Shown here: piece after piece, positions 10,043 through 19,368 of the stretch
How positions within the stretch are numbered: position 1 is the stretch's first letter
How the letters are laid out: each line of letters begins with the position of its first letter
Source of the DNA: Caecitellus pseudoparvulus
Lineage: Eukaryota; Bigyra: Bicosoecida
NCBI GenBank assembly: GCA_965644315.1
Contig: CBFFRQ010000017.1
Span: forward strand, 1 to 64,000
DNA length: 64,000 nucleotides
Direction: 5' to 3'
Translations under genes and position numbers: made by a program
Notes under the pieces: model-generated
Seen by the model: the letters and a program-made list of their open reading frames with translations, nothing else
Databases searched by the model: none
Told to the model about the DNA's origin: nothing

Positions 10043-11191
10043 TCAAGTCCCCGCAAGAAATGTCTCGGCAGCAGGCAAGGCTAGCGGGGCCAAGCGCTGC
10101 AAAGTTGTGCTGCCGCTGCTGCTGCACAGAGCAAACCACACCGGCACGCAAACGGCATCGACAGATGCCGGGTGCCGCCCGGCAATCCACTCCAGCGCAG
10201 CCAACGCAGCGGCCACGCCAGGCTCTGCGTCTGCCACGCCACCCCCAGCACTCGACAAGGGCAGGGCACTCTGCAGCAGCCTGCCGAGTTGGTGTGACGT
10301 AACTTGAGCAGGAAGCAGCAAAGCCACCACCTCTGCAGCTGCATGTCTGCAGCTAGCCGGTAAATACGAGTTGCACAGAAGACTCAGGGCAAACTCTGCC
10401 GCCAATATGCTCCTCTCAGCGGCAGAGTGGGGGGGTGCCTTCTTGGTGACTTTCCCTCCCCTGAGCCACTCTCCGGTGGCAGCCACGTCAGCCTCCGCGC
10501 AGCGGCCGTACAGCGCCAGCACGTCAACGCGACATGGCAAGGGCGCTGCATCAGGCACCAAGACGACCCGTGCCGCGGGAATGCCAGGGTGGCTGCGCGC
10601 GAACTCTCCGCGACGGCGCGCGAACACTTCGAAAGCCACCTCCGGCAGCAGTGCATCCGCAGCCGCGCCCGTGTCACTCGGCCCAACCTGCACCACCAGC
10701 GCCGCAGGGGAGCGCACGCGCACAATCAACCCTGCGTCTCGTAGCTTGCGGTATGTCCGAGCTCCAGCTAAGCCACCCGCCCACGGCAACAGGTTCTCAT
10801 ACCCTTCCTTCCGGGTCCAGGCGCTATCCGAAGGGTGCCGCTCACCAGAGCAAGTGACACTCAGCCGCCCTTGCTCCAACAAGTACAACGCTTCAACTGC
10901 ATGTAGCCATTCCTTGCCGTCTCGGCTGAAACCCATGCTGGCCGCCAGTTTCCCTGCCTTGCCGCCCAGCTCCACAGCGTGTGATGTAGGACACCAATTT
11001 CCGCGCATTGCCTTGGCTGCGCAGTGACCCGCCTCGCCCGAAGCACTGCCTGCTTCAAGGCGTTCCAGCCAGGCCTCGAGTCCAATTACTTCGTCGACAT
11101 CACTTGCGCTGTCTTGATCACCCTCGCCTTCAGCTGCAGCCATAGTGTGCCTTCTCCCACGCAAGAGCGACTGCACAGAGCCGGCCGTCAT
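10043..11191 (-). CDS. tRNA-splicing endonuclease subunit SEN54-like
   Basis: One exon, 382 residues. SEN54 is a non-catalytic subunit of the heterotetrameric endonuclease that removes introns from precursor tRNAs. The N-terminal half carries the family signature: RGNWCPTSHAVEL, then GKAGKLAASMGFSRDG, then the strongly diagnostic KEWLHAVEALYLLEQGRLSV (family pattern L.PEEALYLLERG.L). It is followed by TYRKLRDAGLIVRVR, which matches the Y..LR..GYIV segment. The C-terminal half is Ala/Leu-rich and diverged. The frame is open far upstream (to 12193) because it overlaps the neighbouring low-complexity gene, but the ATGs at 11191 and 11143 fit the family start. The next gene on the same strand stops at 11242, only 50 bases before this start. 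Confidence 0.72.
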   Translation of the reverse strand: MTAGSVQSLLRGRRHTMAAAEGEGDQDSASDVDEVIGLEAWLERLEAGSASGEAGHCAAKAMRGNWCPTSHAVELGGKAGKLAASMGFSRDGKEWLHAVEALYLLEQGRLSVTCSGERHPSDSAWTRKEGYENLLPWAGGLAGARTYRKLRDAGLIVRVRSPAALVVQVGPSDTGAAADALLPEVAFEVFARRRGEFARSHPGIPAARVVLVPDAAPLPCRVDVLALYGRCAEADVAATGEWLRGGKVTKKAPPHSAAERSILAAEFALSLLCNSYLPASCRHAAAEVVALLLPAQVTSHQLGRLLQSALPLSSAGGGVADAEPGVAAALAALEWIAGRHPASVDAVCVPVWFALCSSSGSTTLQRLAPLALPAAETFLAGT

Positions 11192-11241
11192 GCTGAGCAC
11201 TTCACCCAGCGGGCGCAAAGTGAATTGTGGGACTATGTGCC

Positions 11242-12420
11242 TCAGAAGGAGAAGCCACCTGCTGGCGCCTGCCCCCCTCCTGCACCGAACTGGAAGCCCC
11301 CCCCCTGCTGTCCACCTGGGAACTGCTGCCCACCTGGGAACTGCTGTCCACCTGGGAACTGCTGTCCACCTGGAAACTGCTGCTGCCCGCCTGGGAACTG
11401 CTGCTGCCCGCCTGGGAACTGCTGCGGTGCCCCTCCTGCCATCATGACAGGCTTGGCTGGTCCGGTCTTCTTGGCCGAGGCAGTGGCTGCTAGCTGAGCC
11501 ATGGAGGCCCCCCCTCGCACAGCGCGCCGCCCAGAGCTGCCAGAGCCCTGTGTGGCTGCCGAGCCCTTTCCAGCTCCAGGCCGCTTGGCAAAGGGCAGCA
11601 GCTCCGCGAGGGAAGAGTCCAGGTGGGCCTTGTTGGCAGCTGAGGCGGCAGGGGTGGGTGCCGGGGCGGGGGACGGCGCCAGGCCAACACCGCTGCTGCC
11701 GCCCCTGGAGGCTGCGCCCTTGGCTGGGGACGCAGTGGGCGTGGAGCGCTTCTTGATGGTGGCCCCGCCAGCATGGATGTCGAAGGCTTTCGCAGCGCCC
11801 GCCGTGGTCAGGGCTGCCAACTTGTTGGCACCCTTGGGGGCGGGGACGCTGGCCCCAGCTCCCCGACGAGCACCACCGTTCAGGGTGGCTCCAGCAGCCA
11901 GAGTGCGGCCACGTGGCACGGGGGTGGACGTGGAGCCGCTGCTCACGAGGCGAGTGCTGCCGCCGCCCATGACACTCACACCACCACTGCCGCCAGTGGG
12001 GGCCATGCCAGCCAGCCCGCCACCGGCTGCAGGGGGCTGCCCACCGGCCCCTTGCGGCGGCCAGCCCCCACCACCTTGAGGCTGGGGCTGCATGCCCCAC
12101 ATGCCTTGCGGCTGCTGGCCTGGGTAGCCAGGGTGCTGAGGCGCACCCATGCCAAAGGCGCCAGGCTGCCCTTGGGGAATTTGGTGCCCCCACGGCGCTG
12201 CAGGGCCGCCTTGGGGCATCTGACTGGAAGGAGGACCCATACTTCCCCCCATTCCCCCGAGCAGGTCGCCATCCTGCACAGCGGCTGCCACAGGGGCAGC
12301 CGCTGGTGCTGCGGCAGGGGGTGGTGCCAACCCGCCCGTGCGGCTCGCACCTTGCCCACCCGAGGGGCCCCAGCGCCCCTGAACATTGCCAAAGTCGATT
12401 GTTTGTCCCGGCTCAGACAT
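11242..12420 (-). CDS. Gly/Gln/Pro-rich low-complexity protein with QQFPGG repeats
   Basis: One exon, 392 residues from the ATG at 12420 (MSEPGQTIDFGNVQGRW). I do not recognise the family. The N-terminal 170 residues are Gly/Pro/Gln-rich (for example MWGMQPQPQGGGGWPPQGAG). A middle part is basic and Ala-rich with GATIKKRSTPTASP. The end holds six tandem QQ(Q)FPGG units and closes with GGFQFGAGGGQAPAGGFSF. The FQFG/FSF endings and lack of folded domains resemble FG nucleoporins or other phase-separating proteins, but this is only composition. No membrane segment is present. A different frame in this region is also open for hundreds of codons because of the repeat structure; I regard that as a shadow, apart from the SEN54 gene downstream. 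Confidence 0.6.
   Translation of the reverse strand: MSEPGQTIDFGNVQGRWGPSGGQGASRTGGLAPPPAAAPAAAPVAAAVQDGDLLGGMGGSMGPPSSQMPQGGPAAPWGHQIPQGQPGAFGMGAPQHPGYPGQQPQGMWGMQPQPQGGGGWPPQGAGGQPPAAGGGLAGMAPTGGSGGVSVMGGGSTRLVSSGSTSTPVPRGRTLAAGATLNGGARRGAGASVPAPKGANKLAALTTAGAAKAFDIHAGGATIKKRSTPTASPAKGAASRGGSSGVGLAPSPAPAPTPAASAANKAHLDSSLAELLPFAKRPGAGKGSAATQGSGSSGRRAVRGGASMAQLAATASAKKTGPAKPVMMAGGAPQQFPGGQQQFPGGQQQFPGGQQFPGGQQFPGGQQFPGGQQGGGFQFGAGGGQAPAGGFSF
11306..11424. repeat. Tandem coding repeat (QQFPGG units)
   Basis: Six near-identical 18-21 bp units of the type CACCTGGGAACTGCTG(TC/CC) on the plus strand encode QQ(Q)FPGG on the minus strand. Unit identity at the DNA level suggests recent expansion by slippage or unequal crossing-over. 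Confidence 0.85.
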
Positions 12421-12726
12421 GACTAGGTTCGTGTGTGCGAAGGAGCTGGAGCTGCGGCGCCGTGCCAAGAGCCTCCACTTCACCCGGCGTGCTTCTCGGA
12501 AACGCCGTCACAGCCTGCTGCACTGCACCAACACTGGCACTGGCGACTCTCAATGCTGATGTGTGGCAAGCTGTGGCAAGTGCCTGCCGTCATCCAGTGC
12601 TCGAGTGTGGTGCAGCCACACGCCCCTCTCCCCCCCCCCCCAAATGTGGAGACCTGGTGTGCCAGCCCTCTCCGCGCGGCACACTGGCTCAGGCCAACGG
12701 CGCCTCGGCATGGGGTGCACATGAAT
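12421..12726. other. Intergenic region
   Basis: About 300 bases between the low-complexity protein gene and the PhoD-like gene, both minus. It contains a C-homopolymer run near 12632-12642. I see no gene. Confidence 0.4.
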
Positions 12727-15258
12727 TCAATCCAGCTTTACCTTGCGGGGGCACAGGCAGCAGGTGATGAGGCGCTCGAGCAGGAACACAACCAGCGGCA
12801 CTGCGCACAGCACCACCACAAACGGCAGCAGCATCAAGCTTGCCACGAACCACAGCGCTCGGTCAAAGAGCCAGTGAGTCAGGCGGGCCATGCCGACATG
12901 CGGCAGTGGCCTCAGCTCGGCGCGCCAGGAGACAGGGGAGCAGCGCTCCTCGAACTCCACTCGAGCGCCATCGTACCACATCCAGTCGTACAGGGGGGTT
13001 TGCGGGGGGTATGTCCGCCCCTTGTCCACGGCTGCATCAGTCTTGGCGTCATACCAGTCGTCTGCCGTCAACCATCGACCCAGCACCTCTGCCAAGTGGA
13101 GCAGGGTGGAGGGCCCGGGTGCTGGGGATGGGCCCACCTTGCTACGCCAGTACCGTGCCGGGTCGCTCTCACCCTGCCCTTCACTGAGAGTGGCATCACC
13201 GGTGTGGGCAGGGTCGTTGCTCAGCACGACGGGGTTGCGGCGAGGGGAGCCGTGCAGTCGGCGCCATGCCGAGTAGGTGTCCTTGTGGAACATATGCCCC
13301 ATGGCCGCACTGGCGCCCCCACGCGGGAGTTTGGCCCACACACCCTGTGCTTCGGCGACCTCATCCGGGTCACAGGCGGACTCGGCCCCCCAGCGCAGGG
13401 TCAAGACGAGGTAGTTATTGCCCTGGTACACACTGTGCCAGTAGTGCTGCAGCTGGGCATTGAAGTTGCCGCCCCAGTACAACGGCACAGAGAAAAAAGC
13501 GCCGATGTGGGGACGGATGCTTGTGCTGGAATGGTAGGTAAACCCACTGGATACCAGCTGTGTGATGACGCGGCGCTGGCGCGCTGGCGGGAAGGGCGGG
13601 CGCCACCACTCCTGCACAGCCTGCAGGCCGGAAGCTGGGGGCTGCTGGTCACTCTCGAAGCCTTGCCCATCCCAGTCTTCCGCACCTGGCGTGTCTGCCG
13701 CAGGCCTGGGATCCGGGCGGCGCAGGACGATGGAGGAGTGGGAGAAGACGTGCACATCTCCCGCCAGGGCGTGCGTCACCTTGTCTGAGCGAGCCAGGAG
13801 GTCCAGCAGCTGCGCAGTGCTGTGCTGCAGGCGGGGGTGACCAGGGTACAAGTCTCGTTCGACCAGGTCGGTAATCATGGCTGATAGAGCAGAAAAGAAC
13901 ACCAGGGGGACCTGGGAGAACACCATGACGCTGCCGATGGAGTCATCTGCTTCCCAACCGCCCAACGTCTCCCCCGCCCACTGTAGCTGGCGTGACGTCA
14001 GCAACGCCAGCGCATCGTCGCTCCACACTGACTCCAGCAAGCGCACCTCAGCAGAAGGCACAGCCCCCACCTGTGCCTCTGGAGCTTGCCCAGCGGAGTC
14101 ACCAACGCCCAGCTTCAGGCCCTCCATGAGGCTGCGGGCGTACCGTGTGTCCAGGAACAGCAGGCCATATCCGTTGAACTGCCGTGCAAAGTGCACGCCT
14201 CGTGGCATGGCAGCTCGGTTCACATCGGCAGGCACTGGACCGGAGATATCCGCGGCAGCCTCGGGTGATCGGTAACCGCTCCCTCGTGGCTGCAACTGCA
14301 CTAGGGGTGTCGCTTGCTGGGGTGTGGAGGAGGGCGCCTCGCCCCCTGCCTCCACATCTGCCACAGCGCCTGCTGCCAGCCCAGTCGGCACCTGCAGCGT
14401 CCATGTGCGGGACGGTGTCAGGTCTCTGTGCAGCTGCATCTGGTACTCTAGGTATGCCGTGTGCCCTGCCACCACGATGTCTGGCAGAGAGTTCACGCCA
14501 GCAGAGGTGAAGTTGGTCTTCAGGTGGCGCAGGGCGAGGGCGTGCCACTCTGCATCTGTCGTCGCATTGGTGTAGGCGGCTCGCATCCAAGCGTCCAGGT
14601 TGTTCACGACGTCGTGGTCATCGGGCAACATCCAGTGTGCGCCCCGGCGCAATACCACCGTGGCCCATGGATGGCTCCAGGCCTCTCGATATGCGTTTCG
14701 AAACGCAGTAAGCATGGCTGCTGGCTGCAAAGTCGTTGGCGTGGCCAGCAGGCGAGCGGCGACGGCATCGTTGTACAGCTGGTCGCCCAGGTGCACCATG
14801 CCAGCTTGCTGGGTCTCCTTCTCCCCCAGCACAGACCACAGCCCGTCGTCGTGGTCGTCAAGGTACCGGTCACAGGAGTTGACAACGATGTCCACCGGCT
14901 GGCGACCTTCCTCTGTGCACGGCCCGCCGGGCGCGCAGAAGGTTTGAAAACTCACGCCCTCCACACTGTCATCGCCCTGCACTGTCCACAGCACCTCATA
15001 AGCTCGACCAGGGTGCAGGCCGTCGATGTGCAAAACCTGTGGCCGCCGCCTGAGGGCGACATCCGCCGCTGCCAGAATCCTGCCAGACGGAGCATCAAGC
15101 ACATGCACACGGCGGGTGTGTGCGGGGCCTAGAGACTCGAACAGGATGCGGGCATACGTCGTGCCAATGTCCCCGTTCACCAGCAGTACTCGATCTGCAC
15201 CACGCACGCCGGCCAAGAAGGCCAGGACGATGGCCAGGCCAACCCGAAGCGCAAGCAT
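12727..15258 (-). CDS. PhoD-like metallophosphatase, signal peptide and C-terminal membrane anchor
   Basis: One exon, 843 residues from the ATG at 15258. The N-terminus MLALRVGLAIVLAFLAGVRG is a clear signal peptide. PhoD-like phosphatases hydrolyse phosphodiesters and monoesters using a two-metal centre. The motifs are visible in order: VVNSCDR, MVHLGDQLYND, WMLPDDHDVVNN, SVMVFSQVPLVFFSA and THALAGDVHVFSHS. These supply the Asp, Asn and His ligands expected of the fold. A large C-terminal extension follows, with two hydrophobic segments near the end (ALWFVASLMLLPFVVVLCAV and an adjacent stretch), then a short Cys/Lys tail. The enzyme should face the ER lumen, vacuole or cell exterior. The frame extends slightly upstream only through a non-ATG codon, so 15258 is preferred. 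Confidence 0.88.
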   Translation of the reverse strand: MLALRVGLAIVLAFLAGVRGADRVLLVNGDIGTTYARILFESLGPAHTRRVHVLDAPSGRILAAADVALRRRPQVLHIDGLHPGRAYEVLWTVQGDDSVEGVSFQTFCAPGGPCTEEGRQPVDIVVNSCDRYLDDHDDGLWSVLGEKETQQAGMVHLGDQLYNDAVAARLLATPTTLQPAAMLTAFRNAYREAWSHPWATVVLRRGAHWMLPDDHDVVNNLDAWMRAAYTNATTDAEWHALALRHLKTNFTSAGVNSLPDIVVAGHTAYLEYQMQLHRDLTPSRTWTLQVPTGLAAGAVADVEAGGEAPSSTPQQATPLVQLQPRGSGYRSPEAAADISGPVPADVNRAAMPRGVHFARQFNGYGLLFLDTRYARSLMEGLKLGVGDSAGQAPEAQVGAVPSAEVRLLESVWSDDALALLTSRQLQWAGETLGGWEADDSIGSVMVFSQVPLVFFSALSAMITDLVERDLYPGHPRLQHSTAQLLDLLARSDKVTHALAGDVHVFSHSSIVLRRPDPRPAADTPGAEDWDGQGFESDQQPPASGLQAVQEWWRPPFPPARQRRVITQLVSSGFTYHSSTSIRPHIGAFFSVPLYWGGNFNAQLQHYWHSVYQGNNYLVLTLRWGAESACDPDEVAEAQGVWAKLPRGGASAAMGHMFHKDTYSAWRRLHGSPRRNPVVLSNDPAHTGDATLSEGQGESDPARYWRSKVGPSPAPGPSTLLHLAEVLGRWLTADDWYDAKTDAAVDKGRTYPPQTPLYDWMWYDGARVEFEERCSPVSWRAELRPLPHVGMARLTHWLFDRALWFVASLMLLPFVVVLCAVPLVVFLLERLITCCLCPRKVKLD

Positions 15259-15427
15259 GTTGCGCAGCAAATACCGCACGGGCACGCAGGGTATCTGCAC
15301 CGTGAGACTCTGCACAGGCCACAAGGGCGTGGAACCCAATTTCCTGTGTCATCTGGTGCAAAGGCATTCGATCTAGTCTCCAGAGCAAAGTGTGCATTGG
15401 GCACAGCGCGGGACTGATGAAGCCCCC

Positions 15428-18400
15428 TCAATCTAGCTCGCCCATCTGTGCCTGCCACCCCATGGCGTCTGCCAGCCACTTAGCACGAGCGAGGGCCTCC
15501 GAGCCCTTGAGTGGCGCAGTCACAGGGGTCTTGCGGAACTGCTGGTCCAGGCTTCCACACTGGCACTGGCAACCAGACACGACGCAGACCGTGTTGGTGG
15601 CGAACCAGCCCTCCATGAAGCCAGCCTTGCCACCGTGCCCACAGTGCAAGCACACCTCCCACATTTCCTCCCGCTGCACGCTGGTGAAGGTTGACGGCAC
15701 TAGCACGTCTTCATACTTCGCCGAGGTGCGCTGGGAGGCCGAGGCGAGCTCAATAGCGGAAGGCACCACCACCCAGGCCACCCCCCCCTCCGCCCCGACC
15801 TGTGCTGGATCGCCACTCTCATGCGGCTTCCAGCGTCCCCGGTCACTCGCAGTGGACAGCTGCTTGTACGGGTTAACGACTCGGAGGGGGAGCAGGGAAA
15901 GCGAGCAGCGAGGCAGGCGGTTGCGGCAGCAGATGGCCACCGCCAAGTTTGGCGGCAGGTCACGCAGCCAGTGGGAATGCAGAGCCTTGCGCTGGATGTC
16001 AGGGAGGGTCAGTGGCGAGCTGCAGTGGCTGCACAGGGGGCCCACGCCAGGCGTGCTGGTGACGGTGTCGCTGGCCAGCAGGGCTGCGCAGGGGGAGACG
16101 GGGGGGGGCCAAGCTCCTTCCCCCGAGGGGCTGCTGCGTCTCTGTGCACTGGGCATGGAGCCGCCGTGCAGGGTGGAGTGCGGGCCAGCTGCGTGGGAGG
16201 AGGCAGCGCGCCGTCGATTGGCTATAGCGTCAGCTGCAGTGGGGTGGCTGGGCCCGCTGGACGCCGCCGCCAACATGGAGACAGTCCAGGCAGGACTGGG
16301 CAGCCCCCCCCCCAGAGCGGCTGCCACCCCCCCCGCTGGGTGCTGGGCTGCTCCCACATGCACAGAGTCCTCTTGCACACCCATGTGGAACGAATGCCCC
16401 ATGCTGTGCTGCCGAGCCTGCTGGGCGTCCTTGGATGCCTTCATGCGCCACGAGGGGCGTTTGGCAGTCTTGGCAGGGAGGGGGCTCTTGGTGAGTGCCG
16501 GGGCGCCCGCGCCGCCGGTGGGCGCCCCACTGCGACGCAGGTACTCGAGTACGCTGGTAGGCAGCTCGCTGGGGGAGTACAGCGCACAGCACACGAGGCG
16601 GAGCAAGTGCTGGCGCCGACCAAGGGGGCCAGCGGGCATTGCCAGGGCCAGCTCGGGCAGGGGCAGCTTCAGCCCCACGGCCACCTCCCCTGGCGCGGAG
16701 GGCTGGCTGGTGCGCTTGGGTAGAGTGGTGGCGGGTCCAGGCGCTCGCTGCAGTGTCACCAGCTGCCCTGCCTTGGCCACTAGCTCTTGCGACATGCCAG
16801 GCCCCTGGCCCACCCCAGCCAGAGCCGGGTGGCGGGGCACAGGGCGAGGCTGTCCTGGGCGCCCTACGCCACACCGGTTGTAGAAGGGGTGTGCCAGGGG
16901 GGCTCCGTCCCCGCCGCGGAGGAGGATGTACCGCTGCACGATGTGAGATCGCCCCGTCAGAAAACGGGCCTGTGCCTGCCCCATGCGCCACCGCAGCAGC
17001 AGCTGCGTGTACGCGCCCATCCAGCGCAAGGTCGCCTCCGCGTCGCTCTGCGACATGGCCATGGGATCCAGCAGGCGCCCCAACAGCGCCGCAGTCTGCA
17101 CGTCGCCCACCACATCCACGACGCGCGCCAGACAGCGCACAGGCAGGGAAGGTCCAGTCGGCGCACTCACACCCGCGACCACCCAGGCGGGGTTCAAACC
17201 GACAATGGGCAGAGCCTCCAGGGAAATGGCAGCCCCCAGCAGGGCTGGTGTGCCCTGACCCGATGAGGGGGTTGCCACTCCCCTCACCAGCCTGCACACT
17301 GCTGTTCGTGCATCTTGGGCGGGCAGGCGCCACAGAGCCAGGGTCACTCGGTCACTGAGAAGCACGCCTTGGTCGTCCAGGCATGCGCCACCCGCTGTCG
17401 GGTCGGGGGACGCCCCAGCCCGGCATAGCAGCAGCTCCAAGGCATACCTGAGGTATGGGAAGGCGCCAGTCACACCCGGTGGAGCGCCAGCCACCGGAAG
17501 TGACAGACGAGCAGCGAGAGGAGCTGCCAACCTCTGCCAGAGGGGCTGCCGGGGCGGCGGTGCATCCGTGGCCCCCAGGCACCCCTCCTGAGCACAGCCC
17601 CGCAAGGTCCCCTGCACCAGGTCCCGCACCTGGGCTAGTGCGGCCGCCCCCAACACGTCGCGTGTGGGGTCGGGGCTGGCGGCCGCGTCGCTGCTGCGAG
17701 GGGGGGACGAAGGGGGCGCGTACACCACTCCCACCTCTTCCGATAAGAATGCCACCAGCACCGCCAAGAAACCCGACGCGACGCTGGCAAGCTGGAGGCA
17801 CACCTGCCCGCCCCAGCCAAGCTGCAGAGGGCCCAGCGCCACCAGCTGGGCCATGCAGCCCAGCGCCGCCTCTACACACAGGTCTGCAGCAGACACGAGC
17901 CAGGAGGCGGTGTTGACGGGGCGGCCTTGGTGGGGGTGTGCCTGGGGCGGGACGAGGCCAGCCACCTGTGGCTCCACGCGGTCCCAGGAGGCGGCGAGCC
18001 ACACCAGCAGGCCGGCAGCTCGCGACCAGGCCCCTTGCTGTGCCGCCAGCTGCACGCACAGCGGCAGCCCAAGGGTCGCCCGAGCGCAGCTGCCGTCCGA
18101 AAAGCGCACGGTTGGCAACGCAGACATGCCGCGCGCCTGCGTTCGCCAGCCCAGAGCGAACGAGGCTCGTAGAGTCTGGCCTGCCCATTGCGCATCCGAC
18201 GTGCCCGCTGAAGGCGAACCTGCCTCCATGCCTGCACCTGCTTCTGTGATGCCGGACATGCCGAGTGGCTGTAAGGCAGGCACAATGGCCTCTTGGAGCC
18301 TGCTGACGAAGGTGTGCAGCGGCACTGGGGCAGCATCGCTCTGCGCAGCCTTCCGAGCAACCGTTGGTAGGGCCATGTGCATGGCGGGATTGCAGGCCAT

Positions 18401-19063
18401 GACCTGCTTCACGTCATCCAGCGTCGTCGCTTGCAGGGCGCGCTGTTGCTGTTGCTGTGGCGGTGCAGAGGCGCCCAGCGCCAGCGGCTTCCGCGCTCCG
18501 TGCCCAGCGACCCAGCCCCACACCTCACACAGACTGAGGTTGTACCGCAACCACACCATGGCATTCATGCCTGCAGGTGCTGCCAGCAACCTTGCACTGG
18601 CCCATTCTGCGGTGGATGAGCTTCGTGCTGGACCAGTTTCCGCAGCTGTCGCGTGCCAGCTCCACAAGTAAGGCTGCATACTGAGCTTCACAGCCTCCCT
18701 CTGGACCTCAAGGGCAGGACTTTGCAGTTCTGTGTCCAGTCCACAGTCAATGCAGGCAGGGCGCTTCCCACGTGGGACCGCAGCAGCTGCCAACGCGGCA
18801 GGGGCTGCCAGCGCAGACCGCTGCAGGTCTCGCAACGCCTTGCCCGGCTGCTCGCCGTGCCCTGTCGCAGCCCGGGCACGCATGACCGAGCCAATATCTG
18901 GCAACCCCATGCAGGCCCCGACGAAACCAAGACTTGTGAGCTGTGCCGGGCCCTTACCATCCACCATGGTGGAGACGCTGCCCGTGGCAGACAAACCCAC
19001 TGCAGGCATGAGCCTCACCCCCCCCACCAAGGGGCCAGCTGGGGCACCACCATGGCTATCCAT
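15428..19063 (-). CDS. MIOS/SEA4-like GATOR2 subunit, N-terminal propeller missing
   Basis: One exon, 1211 residues. MIOS (yeast Sea4) is part of GATOR2/SEACAT, which relays amino-acid sufficiency to TORC1 at the lysosome or vacuole. The C-terminus is diagnostic: a zinc region GPLCSHCSSPLTL, RNRLPRCSLSLLPL, then WEVCLHCGHGGKAGFMEGWF and CVVSGCQCQCGSLD. The helical middle also matches, including ARVVDVVGDVQTAALLG and the helix DIGSVMRARAATG near the start. Family members have a WD40 propeller of some 350-400 residues before this region. Here only about 57 residues precede it, and only 305 bases separate the start from the next gene. Long Ala/Ser/Gly-rich insertions enlarge the rest of the protein. 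Either the propeller has been lost, or the gene is truncated, or missing exons lie elsewhere. Confidence 0.75.
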   Translation of the reverse strand: MDSHGGAPAGPLVGGVRLMPAVGLSATGSVSTMVDGKGPAQLTSLGFVGACMGLPDIGSVMRARAATGHGEQPGKALRDLQRSALAAPAALAAAAVPRGKRPACIDCGLDTELQSPALEVQREAVKLSMQPYLWSWHATAAETGPARSSSTAEWASARLLAAPAGMNAMVWLRYNLSLCEVWGWVAGHGARKPLALGASAPPQQQQQRALQATTLDDVKQVMACNPAMHMALPTVARKAAQSDAAPVPLHTFVSRLQEAIVPALQPLGMSGITEAGAGMEAGSPSAGTSDAQWAGQTLRASFALGWRTQARGMSALPTVRFSDGSCARATLGLPLCVQLAAQQGAWSRAAGLLVWLAASWDRVEPQVAGLVPPQAHPHQGRPVNTASWLVSAADLCVEAALGCMAQLVALGPLQLGWGGQVCLQLASVASGFLAVLVAFLSEEVGVVYAPPSSPPRSSDAAASPDPTRDVLGAAALAQVRDLVQGTLRGCAQEGCLGATDAPPPRQPLWQRLAAPLAARLSLPVAGAPPGVTGAFPYLRYALELLLCRAGASPDPTAGGACLDDQGVLLSDRVTLALWRLPAQDARTAVCRLVRGVATPSSGQGTPALLGAAISLEALPIVGLNPAWVVAGVSAPTGPSLPVRCLARVVDVVGDVQTAALLGRLLDPMAMSQSDAEATLRWMGAYTQLLLRWRMGQAQARFLTGRSHIVQRYILLRGGDGAPLAHPFYNRCGVGRPGQPRPVPRHPALAGVGQGPGMSQELVAKAGQLVTLQRAPGPATTLPKRTSQPSAPGEVAVGLKLPLPELALAMPAGPLGRRQHLLRLVCCALYSPSELPTSVLEYLRRSGAPTGGAGAPALTKSPLPAKTAKRPSWRMKASKDAQQARQHSMGHSFHMGVQEDSVHVGAAQHPAGGVAAALGGGLPSPAWTVSMLAAASSGPSHPTAADAIANRRRAASSHAAGPHSTLHGGSMPSAQRRSSPSGEGAWPPPVSPCAALLASDTVTSTPGVGPLCSHCSSPLTLPDIQRKALHSHWLRDLPPNLAVAICCRNRLPRCSLSLLPLRVVNPYKQLSTASDRGRWKPHESGDPAQVGAEGGVAWVVVPSAIELASASQRTSAKYEDVLVPSTFTSVQREEMWEVCLHCGHGGKAGFMEGWFATNTVCVVSGCQCQCGSLDQQFRKTPVTAPLKGSEALARAKWLADAMGWQAQMGELD

Positions 19064-19368
19064 CTCAAGCAGACACCTTCTGCTCCTTCGCGTGTTTCAG
19101 GGCAGCATGCCTCGGCTTGCGAACCGGAATTGCCTCGTCCTGCTCAATGCTGCACCTTCACAGCTCGCTGTCGGTACCAAACTGCCGCTCACCCACCGCC
19201 AGCTGAAGCCAACTCTGAGCCAGCTGGTGCTATGGAGTGCTTGCAAGAGGGGCTGGTCAGTTTCGTCGCTGCATTGTCGTCCACACGCACGGGGTGCAGC
19301 AAAGTCACACACAAAGGTGGCAGGGGCTGGCTGTGCCGCGTCTGCCACGCTCCTTCCCACACGGTGCT
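19064..19368. other. Intergenic region with short coding-like frames
   Basis: Two short minus-strand stretches look coding-like: one with LCVTLLHPVRVDDNAATKL (about 19215-19350) and one with EQDEAIPVRKPRHAALKHAK (about 19090-19150). They could be 5' exons of the MIOS-like gene, but I find no ATG and no clean splice path, and they are too short for a WD40 propeller. Confidence 0.3.

Noticed and set aside
9861-10307. Plus-strand ORF antisense to the SEN54-like C-terminus
   Set aside because: No domain, Ala/Arg-rich composition, and overlaps a better-supported gene.
11192-12193. Upstream part of a 716-codon minus frame continuous with the SEN54-like gene
   Set aside because: It overlaps the Gly/Gln-rich protein in another frame, has Cys/Trp/His-rich chance composition, and the SEN54 family start fits the ATG at 11191.
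15390-16883. Long plus-strand ORF antisense to the MIOS-like gene
   Set aside because: Cys/Arg/Trp-rich shadow of a GC-rich coding strand, with no domain.
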